In this document: positions 27,698 through 34,053 of the stretch, one piece after another
How the letters are laid out: each line of letters starts with the position of its first letter
Position numbering within the stretch: the first letter of the stretch is position 1
From: CAMCXE01 sp036520615
GTDB lineage: Bacteria > Pseudomonadota > Gammaproteobacteria > Pseudomonadales > Cellvibrionaceae
DNA: 64,000 bases
Reading direction: 5' to 3'
Assembly: GCA_036520615.1 (NCBI GenBank)
Contig: DATDJI010000022.1
Span: 1 to 64,000 of the forward strand
Program-made: the position numbers and the translations under genes
The notes under the pieces: generated by a model
What the model saw: the letters and a program-made list of their open reading frames with translations, nothing else
What the model was told of the DNA's origin: nothing
Databases searched by the model: none

Positions 27698-29323
27698 ATG
27701 AAACAAAACCTTCTTGTTGTCGCCTGTTTAAGCGCGCTGTTAACCGCGTGCGGCGGTGAAACAACTTCTTCCAGTTCCAGCAGCTCCAGCTCTTCTAACT
27801 CGTCCACTTCCTCTTCGTCCAGTTCCAGCAGCTCATCGTCAACTGGCGGCACTGTAAATTACTGGGGCGAAAAATGTCAGACCTGTCATGGCGATAAAGG
27901 ACAGGGCACGAGTACCTCGACAGCGATCAATGCAGGCAAGCTCAGCAAATACCCAACACAGGCAGCCTTAGTTACCTATATTTCCGCCAATATGCCTTTA
28001 GGTGACGAGGGCAGTTGTACTAGCGCGTGTGCCGATTCGACCGCTACATTGCTGCGCAAATGGTTTCCTTTTACAGCTTCTTCAAGCAGTTCTTCTAGCT
28101 CTTCTAGCAGCTCGTCTTCAGGTAGCTCTTCTAGCTCTAGCGGTTCAGGCCTCCCGCCAATAGATCCTAACGGTCCGCCGGTAAGCACGCCCGAACCCAA
28201 CGCTAAACCCTTTGGCCAAATGCCAGCGTTTAAAGGTCAAACTCGCGCGCCAGAGCAAAAAAGTGGTTATAGCTTCGATACTAAAGCTGTAACTAGTGCG
28301 CTCAAATTACCTACCTCTTTGGCTCGTTTGCCAGACGGCCGCTGGTTAATAACTGAAAAACTCGGCACGCTGGTGATTGCCACTGCAGATGGAAAAGTCT
28401 CAAGCTCTATTGTCGGCGTTCCTACCGTAACTGGCGGCGGCACAGGCATAGGTACACAGGGCGGCTTATTGGATGTCACTTTAGCGCCTGATTTTGCCAC
28501 TAGCCGTATTATTTTCCTTGGTTACGGCGAGCCGCGTCCTAACAATAAAAGTGGTACAGCTATCGCGCGTGCGCGCCTTTCCAACGATGAAAAGAGCCTT
28601 GAGAACGTCCAAGTAATCTTGAAACAAAACCCAGATTGGGGCGGTACTTTGCAATACGGTATCCGTATGGCTTGGGACCGAGAAGGGCATTTGTTTGTGT
28701 TGCTAGGTGAGCGTTCGGAAGCGGGAGCCCGTGTCCTTGCTCAAGACAAATCTACACTTTTAGGTAAAGTAGTGCGGATTAATACCGACGGTACACCAGC
28801 TGCTGGCAACCCGTTTATCGGTGTGTCCGGCGCCAAGCCTGAAATTTGGTCGTATGGTCACCGCAGTCCACAAGGCGCTGCCATCCATCCCGACACGGGG
28901 GAGCTGTGGACAATTGAACACGGCCCACGAGGTGGTGATGAAATTAACCGTCCTCAAGCTGGTAAAAACTACGGTTGGCCGCAGATTACCTACGGTATTG
29001 ATTACAGTGGGCAGAAATTTGGTGATGGCAGTACGGCTAAAGCAGGTATGGAGCAACCTTTGTACTACTGGGATCCCGTTATCGCGCCGTCAAATATGAT
29101 CTTCTACCAAGGCGCCATGTTTCCAGGTTGGAACAAAAACCTTCTCATTGCGGCTATGGGCGTAAAAGGAATAGTACGTCTGGTATTGGACGGTGACAAA
29201 GTTCTTGCTGAAGAGCGCTTTTTATCCAATCTAAATCGTGTGCGCGATCTTGAAGTAGATAACACTGGCGCAATCTGGATTGTTAATGATGACGGTCAGC
29301 TAGTAAAAATTACCAAGCGTTAG
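27698..29323 (+). CDS. Polyserine lipoprotein: cytochrome c domain plus PQQ-type aldose sugar dehydrogenase
   Basis: Surface or periplasmic electron-transfer dehydrogenase of 541 residues. Order: lipoprotein signal with lipobox LTAC (Cys about 18), a first Ser linker (about 24-48), a short cytochrome c domain with heme motif CQTCH (about 60) and a distal Met in SANMPLGDEG, a second Ser linker (about 130-150), then a six-bladed beta-propeller of the glucose/sorbosone dehydrogenase type. Propeller motifs: LPDGRWLITEK, GQMPAFKGQ and HRSPQGAAIHPDTG, then WTIEHGPRGGDEINRP, as in the PQQ-dependent soluble aldose dehydrogenases. Probably oxidises sugars released by extracellular hydrolysis and passes electrons to its own heme. 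A terminator follows. Confidence 0.9.
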   Translation: MKQNLLVVACLSALLTACGGETTSSSSSSSSSSNSSTSSSSSSSSSSSTGGTVNYWGEKCQTCHGDKGQGTSTSTAINAGKLSKYPTQAALVTYISANMPLGDEGSCTSACADSTATLLRKWFPFTASSSSSSSSSSSSSSGSSSSSSGSGLPPIDPNGPPVSTPEPNAKPFGQMPAFKGQTRAPEQKSGYSFDTKAVTSALKLPTSLARLPDGRWLITEKLGTLVIATADGKVSSSIVGVPTVTGGGTGIGTQGGLLDVTLAPDFATSRIIFLGYGEPRPNNKSGTAIARARLSNDEKSLENVQVILKQNPDWGGTLQYGIRMAWDREGHLFVLLGERSEAGARVLAQDKSTLLGKVVRINTDGTPAAGNPFIGVSGAKPEIWSYGHRSPQGAAIHPDTGELWTIEHGPRGGDEINRPQAGKNYGWPQITYGIDYSGQKFGDGSTAKAGMEQPLYYWDPVIAPSNMIFYQGAMFPGWNKNLLIAAMGVKGIVRLVLDGDKVLAEERFLSNLNRVRDLEVDNTGAIWIVNDDGQLVKITKR

Positions 29324-29345
29324 GATTTTTTATAGCAATCAAAAT

Positions 29346-29368
29346 GGCGCCTTAGGGCGCCTTTTTTT
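29346..29368 (+). terminator. Terminator after the sugar dehydrogenase gene
   Basis: GGCGCC, loop TTAG, GGCGCC and then T7 immediately after the stem. Confidence 0.9.
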
Positions 29369-29528
29369 GACCTAACAAATCTTGATTCACCGCTACAACA
29401 AATACGTTTTTGGAGGAATGGGTTAACCAGTACTGATAATTGCTGCGTTAAATTTCTCGTTGGCCGTTACAATCAGCGCTCAATCCGCATAATTTGTTGT
29501 GCACGTGAAAGTGCAGTGAGACCAATAC

Positions 29529-30230
29529 ATGGGTGACCCACGCAATAATCAGGATCATTTTGAGCAGGTTATCCGCACTTTCGAAGCGGAAATCGCCAAT
29601 ATAGGCAGTCATCTCGCCATTGATGCCAATGCTCGCCAGTTGTACGCCAAACAAATCCAGGCAATGGCAAGTGAGTTACGTGCTCAGGCTACGAGCGGGC
29701 GCATCAGCTGGCTTAACGCCGCCGAACAGGCCCAACAGATGCGCAACCTTACTATGGAACTGATTCGTTCGCGCAGCACGCCAGTAGGATTGGCTATGGC
29801 CCAGCGTTTAAAAAGCGAGGGCAAAACTCTAAATGAATTAATCGCGCGCAAAGTTCAACAGCTTTACGGTAAAAACGCGGTATTTAGCAAACTCACCAGC
29901 GCGGAACAAAACGCGGTTTACGGTGAAATTGTGTTGTCCGCCGGGCGTTCTAACCCAAAAGTCACTGCCGCTATGGGCCGTTTATCCTATTTAGGTAAGG
30001 GAATGATCGTGATTTCCGTGGCGCTATCGGTATACGCCGTGGCCACCGCTGAAGACAAGGTAGATGTGGCGGGCCGGGAACTGGTGACAACTGGGGCAGG
30101 TATTGCCGGTGGTGTGGCAGGCGGCGCTCTGGCAGGCCTTGCTTGTGGACCGGGTGCGCCTGTGTGCGTAACCGTTGGTGCCTTTGTCGGCGGTGCGCTC
30201 GCCGCTTTTGGTGTAAGCCTAGCTTGGTAG
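29529..30230 (+). CDS. Protein with C-terminal glycine-zipper membrane segments; possible secreted effector
   Basis: I do not recognise a named family. The 233-residue product has a helical, polar N-terminal two-thirds (residues about 1-150) and a C-terminal pair of hydrophobic segments. The last of these is full of small residues, TTGAGIAGGVAGGALAGLA and GAFVGGALAAFGVSLAW, the glycine-zipper pattern that inserts into membranes. There is no signal peptide. A small gene starts eight bases downstream. This layout resembles membrane-active polymorphic or type VI effectors with a linked immunity gene, but no VgrG, PAAR or Rhs gene is near, so the role is speculation. Confidence 0.6.
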   Translation: MGDPRNNQDHFEQVIRTFEAEIANIGSHLAIDANARQLYAKQIQAMASELRAQATSGRISWLNAAEQAQQMRNLTMELIRSRSTPVGLAMAQRLKSEGKTLNELIARKVQQLYGKNAVFSKLTSAEQNAVYGEIVLSAGRSNPKVTAAMGRLSYLGKGMIVISVALSVYAVATAEDKVDVAGRELVTTGAGIAGGVAGGALAGLACGPGAPVCVTVGAFVGGALAAFGVSLAW

Positions 30231-30238
30231 CGCGTCCT

Positions 30239-30694
30239 ATGCAGCTGATATCAAAAACTGAACTGACAACCCAATTAATTCACTCTGCAGATGATCAACG
30301 CCTGCCGCTAAGTAAGCTTATTCATAATGGCCAGCCTGTTGGCGTACCAATCGAAGGCGCGGTCTTTGAAGCCTGCGTGAGGGTAATGGATAGTTACGTT
30401 TTATTTATGACCGATGACATCCCTAGCGAAGATACGCTGCGTATTTATCGGTTCGATGCACAAATTCACACACGCGAATGCGTAACTTTAGGCGCCGCCT
30501 ACTCCACTGGAGCGTTTGTATTACGTCAGTTGATCGAGCCGGATCAGCTGACGTTTAATTTTTTCGGCGGCGGACTTTGGCGGTTAAGGATATTAGCCAA
30601 ACCCCAACTGCATTTCCCATTTTTGTCCGATCCAAAAGGTGTGTCACGCTCTCTGAGTACGCACACCTATTTAAAACTGGAACATCCGCTCTAG
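30239..30694 (+). CDS. Small hypothetical protein, possible immunity partner
   Basis: A 151-residue protein starting MQLISKTELTTQL at ATG 30239, eight bases after the glycine-zipper gene, so probably cotranslated or at least cotranscribed with it. It is a mixed alpha/beta soluble protein with no signal peptide or membrane segment; the central part VLFMTDDIPSEDTLRIYRFD and the final beta-rich third show no motif I know. Position suggests a partner of the upstream protein. Function unknown. Confidence 0.6.
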   Translation: MQLISKTELTTQLIHSADDQRLPLSKLIHNGQPVGVPIEGAVFEACVRVMDSYVLFMTDDIPSEDTLRIYRFDAQIHTRECVTLGAAYSTGAFVLRQLIEPDQLTFNFFGGGLWRLRILAKPQLHFPFLSDPKGVSRSLSTHTYLKLEHPL

Positions 30695-30769
30695 CAGCAG
30701 TTAAAAAATTGTTTATGACATATAGCCGGTTGGCGAGTTTTTGCAAAAAATCAACTTGCTTTTTCTGCT

Positions 30770-30798
30770 AGCCGACTAGGCCCGTAGCCGGCTTTTTT
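30770..30798 (+). terminator. Terminator after the small two-gene unit
   Basis: AGCCG(A)CTA pairs with TAG(C)CGGCT, with one internal mismatch, followed by T6. Confidence 0.8.
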
Positions 30799-30867
30799 AT
30801 GCATGGTTGTTAACAAAATATTCATGCATTTCCAGAATTATTAGCGCAGTCCAATCCGTTAAAAAAC

Positions 30868-33168
30868 CTATAAGGCTTTCGCTATTTTAGCCTTGCGTAC
30901 CAATTGAATAAATTCAGTTCTATAACCGTATTCATCCTGGCCTTTGGTTTTTTGAGCAAGCTCGATGACTTTATCGAATGTCATATCTCCGGTATAAGCG
31001 CTGCCTCTGAGTATTTGGCTAAAACCTGCCACGGCAGTAGCAAATTCCGCTTCGGATCTAAGCGCAGGGTTTTGCGCCGCATCAGTTAAAATCGGTGCTT
31101 CAATTAATTGAGATTTAGTATCTCCCGGTATTTTATAACGCATACGCAAAAACCCGTATTCGTGCGCGCCGTCTTTTTTTGCTTTAGGTTCAGCTGAATA
31201 ACGGCTGGGATCGATTAAAGGCTTGCCGCCAGAGACGGGGGTTATTTCATAAATAGCCGTTACGCTATGGCCTGAGCCAATTTCCCCAGCATCAATTTTA
31301 TCATTGTTAAAATCTTCCCTTTTAAGTGCACGAGTTTCATAACCGAGTAAGCGGTATTCGGCTACTAAGGCCGGGTTAAACTCAACTTGAATTTTAACGT
31401 CGTTGGCGATAGGAAATAGAGAAGAGGTTGCCTCTTGTACTAAAACTTTTTGCGCTTCACTTAATGTGTCGATATAAGCGGCCACGCCGTTGCCGTTTTG
31501 CGCTAATGTCTGCATCATGGCATCTTGATAATTACCTTGGCCAAAACCTAACACCGACAAATAAATACCTTTTTCGCGTTTGCGCTCTACATAATCTTTT
31601 AAATCTTTATCCCCTGTGGGCCCTACGTTAAAGTCACCATCGGTGGCTAAAATTATGCGGTTAACACCCTTGGTATTAAAATTCGCTTCTGCTAATTGAT
31701 AGGCCAAAGCAATACCTTCGGCGCCGGCAGTGGATCCGCCGGGCTGCAAATTATTAATAGCGGCAAGAATTTTAGCTTTATCTTTTACTGCTGTGGGTTT
31801 TAGCACCGTGCCTGCAGCGCCTGCGTAAATCACTATCGCTACAGTATCATCAGGTTTTAAGCTTTCTAACAATACGCTCATCGACTGTTGCACAAGTGGT
31901 AATTTATCCGGCGCGTTCATAGAGCCGGATACATCTAATAAAAATACTAAGTTGCTGTGCGGGATTTCAGAGCTAGGAATTTGGTAGCCCTTAATACCGA
32001 TATGCACAAGTTTATTGCCTGCTTTAAATGGGCTATCTAATAAGGTAATACTGGGTTTAAAAGGGATTTTTTTAGATTCCGGCACTGGGTAGTTGTAAGG
32101 GAAATAATTCACCATCTCTTCTAAGCGCACAGCATCTTTAGCGGGCAAAACCCCGCTATTTAATTGTCGCCGTGTAAAACTGTAGGCCGCCGTATCTACA
32201 TCTATTGAAAATGTAGATACAGGTGCAGCTGCGACCGGTGTGACGGGATTTTCTTTAAAGGTTTCAAAGCGGTCGCGAAATTCTTTTGGCGCGGCAGGTG
32301 TTACAGCATCGGCTACAGATATTGGTGTATTAACTGCCCCCGCTTTATTTTCGCCAATCGTACGCATCATGGCGTCAGCAGATGGTTGAGCGCTTGCGGG
32401 CAGGGCTTTTTTCTCTGCAGCGCGGGTAATTGCTGCAGGTGCAGGAGTTTGTGACTGAGGTGCGGTTGTTATCGCATTGGCAATGGCTGTTGAGGTCGTT
32501 GTATCGGCTAAATTTTTATCGACTTGCGCGCTGCCACTGGCTATCGCGCTTGGTGAAATTGTCGCAGGTTCAGCGAACTTAAATTCCATATCCGACGCTG
32601 TGGGTGCTTGCGGAATATTTTCGGCCAACTCGTCGGCTTTTTCTTTATTTAAAGGTCTAGCCTCGGATTTAACCGCTTGCTCTGCCTGCAAAGCGCTTAA
32701 TTCGGTTTTACTTAACACGCCTATTTGTCCGCTTTCCGATACCACAGCAACTTCTGGGCTCAGCTGACGCCAGGGATGTTGGTTAATGTAAATTGCGCCC
32801 ATAGCAATAACGACTGATGCGGCAAGACCATTTAATAAAAAACGTTGTTGAACTTTATTCATTGAAATTCTCCTACTCGTGGATGATGTATGAGTAGGAC
32901 GCAAGCGTTCGAAAAATCCTTGGCGCCAAAGCGTAAAAAAATGTACATTTTTTTGCGCGGCTGAAATTCCTTTGGTTTTGCTGGCAGGCGACTGCTGGGT
33001 GCTTTCGCTAGAAGGCGCTTGGATATTAGTTGAATCTGCCGCGTCGGAAGCGGTATGTTGGCCAACAAAAACGCTCATGGCGGCCTTTAGAGCGCGGGCT
33101 TTAGCCTCCTCATCCGCAGGCGGAATATCCTGCTTAGAAAATAATTGGCTTAACTGTTCATCATTCAT
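30868..33168 (-). CDS. VWA-domain protein (YfbK-like) with N-terminal cytoplasmic extension
   Basis: The 766-residue product has a cytoplasmic N-terminal region (about 1-100), one membrane segment (LNGLAASVVIAMGAIYI, about 107-127), a long low-complexity Ala/Pro/Thr linker, a von Willebrand A domain with an intact MIDAS (FLLDVSGSMN) at about 410, and the C-terminal DUF3520 region of YfbK-like proteins. It starts two bases after the ECF sigma factor stop. By position and by crossing the membrane, the N-terminal part could bind the sigma factor, as anti-sigma proteins do. A very good internal ribosome-binding site, AGGAG at 32872-32876, stands seven bases before ATG 32862 (MNKVQQRFLL), so a shorter form with a signal anchor may also be made. 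Confidence 0.85.
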   Translation of the reverse strand: MNDEQLSQLFSKQDIPPADEEAKARALKAAMSVFVGQHTASDAADSTNIQAPSSESTQQSPASKTKGISAAQKNVHFFTLWRQGFFERLRPTHTSSTSRRISMNKVQQRFLLNGLAASVVIAMGAIYINQHPWRQLSPEVAVVSESGQIGVLSKTELSALQAEQAVKSEARPLNKEKADELAENIPQAPTASDMEFKFAEPATISPSAIASGSAQVDKNLADTTTSTAIANAITTAPQSQTPAPAAITRAAEKKALPASAQPSADAMMRTIGENKAGAVNTPISVADAVTPAAPKEFRDRFETFKENPVTPVAAAPVSTFSIDVDTAAYSFTRRQLNSGVLPAKDAVRLEEMVNYFPYNYPVPESKKIPFKPSITLLDSPFKAGNKLVHIGIKGYQIPSSEIPHSNLVFLLDVSGSMNAPDKLPLVQQSMSVLLESLKPDDTVAIVIYAGAAGTVLKPTAVKDKAKILAAINNLQPGGSTAGAEGIALAYQLAEANFNTKGVNRIILATDGDFNVGPTGDKDLKDYVERKREKGIYLSVLGFGQGNYQDAMMQTLAQNGNGVAAYIDTLSEAQKVLVQEATSSLFPIANDVKIQVEFNPALVAEYRLLGYETRALKREDFNNDKIDAGEIGSGHSVTAIYEITPVSGGKPLIDPSRYSAEPKAKKDGAHEYGFLRMRYKIPGDTKSQLIEAPILTDAAQNPALRSEAEFATAVAGFSQILRGSAYTGDMTFDKVIELAQKTKGQDEYGYRTEFIQLVRKAKIAKAL

Positions 33169-33170
33169 GA

Positions 33171-33719
33171 TTAAATCTCCCAGCTGCCAGGTTGTGCTGA
33201 TTGCAGCAGCTGAAGTTGTTTGCGAATTTCATGTAACCGCCAGGACACAGTGCTTTCTTTTACCTCCAAAATTATCGCCGCTTCCGCATGGGATAAGCCT
33301 TCCGCGTACACGAGCAGAGCAGTTTCTTTATAGTGCTCGCCAAGACGATCAAGCTGATTTAATACCTGCTGTAAATAAACTTCTGTTTCGGCAGTTTTAG
33401 TGATTTCAAGTTCTATGTCCGTATCAGTATTAAAAGGCGGTGTGTCGCCTTGGTGACGTAGCTGGCTTTGACGCCAGTCTTTTGCGCAATTAATAACTAA
33501 GCGGTACAGCCAACTACTAAATGCCGCTTCAAAACGAAACTGCCCCAAATTGCGGGCGAGTTTAATGCAGGCTTGCTGTGTGACATCTTCTGCGTCCACA
33601 CGGTTACCGCACCAGCGATAGGCGAAGCGAAAAAGTGTGTCGTAATATTGGCCGATCAGTGTGGCAAAAGCCTGCGCTTCACCGCCCTGCGCTGCGCGAA
33701 TCAGTGAGGCCTCATCCAT
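33171..33719 (-). CDS. ECF-type RNA polymerase sigma factor
   Basis: A 182-residue extracytoplasmic-function sigma factor. Region 2 lies at about 15-90 (DTLFRFAYRWCGNRVDAEDVTQQACIKLARN, with the -10 recognition helix), and region 4 at about 125-175 (LVYAEGLSHAEAAIILEVKESTVSWRLHEIRKQL, with the helix-turn-helix). ATG 33719. It is the first gene of an operon with the VWA protein, which probably regulates its activity at the membrane. Autoregulation is usual for such pairs, but I cannot place its promoter. Confidence 0.92.
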   Translation of the reverse strand: MDEASLIRAAQGGEAQAFATLIGQYYDTLFRFAYRWCGNRVDAEDVTQQACIKLARNLGQFRFEAAFSSWLYRLVINCAKDWRQSQLRHQGDTPPFNTDTDIELEITKTAETEVYLQQVLNQLDRLGEHYKETALLVYAEGLSHAEAAIILEVKESTVSWRLHEIRKQLQLLQSAQPGSWEI

Positions 33720-33944
33720 TGATGCGGGACTGTATAGGTGTCATTAAAAACGCTCAAGACAAGGTTTTGTGGTTAGACGGTGCAAGTGGTTAAATCCTTG
33801 GCGGGCGTCCAAATATTATGTTCATTGTGTGTGCAGCGATCGCTTCGCGGTATTAAATTAAGGTTAAACGTTTTTTGCCGGATAAGTTGGCTGTGTCAGA
33901 CAGCAGTTTTCCTGCTCGAATTTATTTGTAGGTCCTGTTGATAA

Positions 33945-34053
33945 TTAGGGAATCTCTGAAAAATTACCTCACTCGCTCTGGCCTCGTTGAATTTACCAAA
34001 AAAATGCGCCTCCCCAGCGCGCTTCGCCGCCTACATTTTTCAGAGGTTCCTTA
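33945..34053. mobile_element. MITE-like element, copy A (about 103 bp)
   Basis: Terminal inverted repeats GGAATCTCTGAAAAAT (33949-33964) and ATTTTTCAGAGGTTCC (34035-34050) match at 15 of 16 positions. TTA precedes the left end (33945-33947) and follows the right end (34051-34053), which looks like a target duplication. There is no coding capacity. The internal CGTTGAATTT and GCGCTTCG-type sequence is shared with copy B near 48.2 kb. The right TTA is also the complement of the stop codon of the GacS-like gene. Confidence 0.75.
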
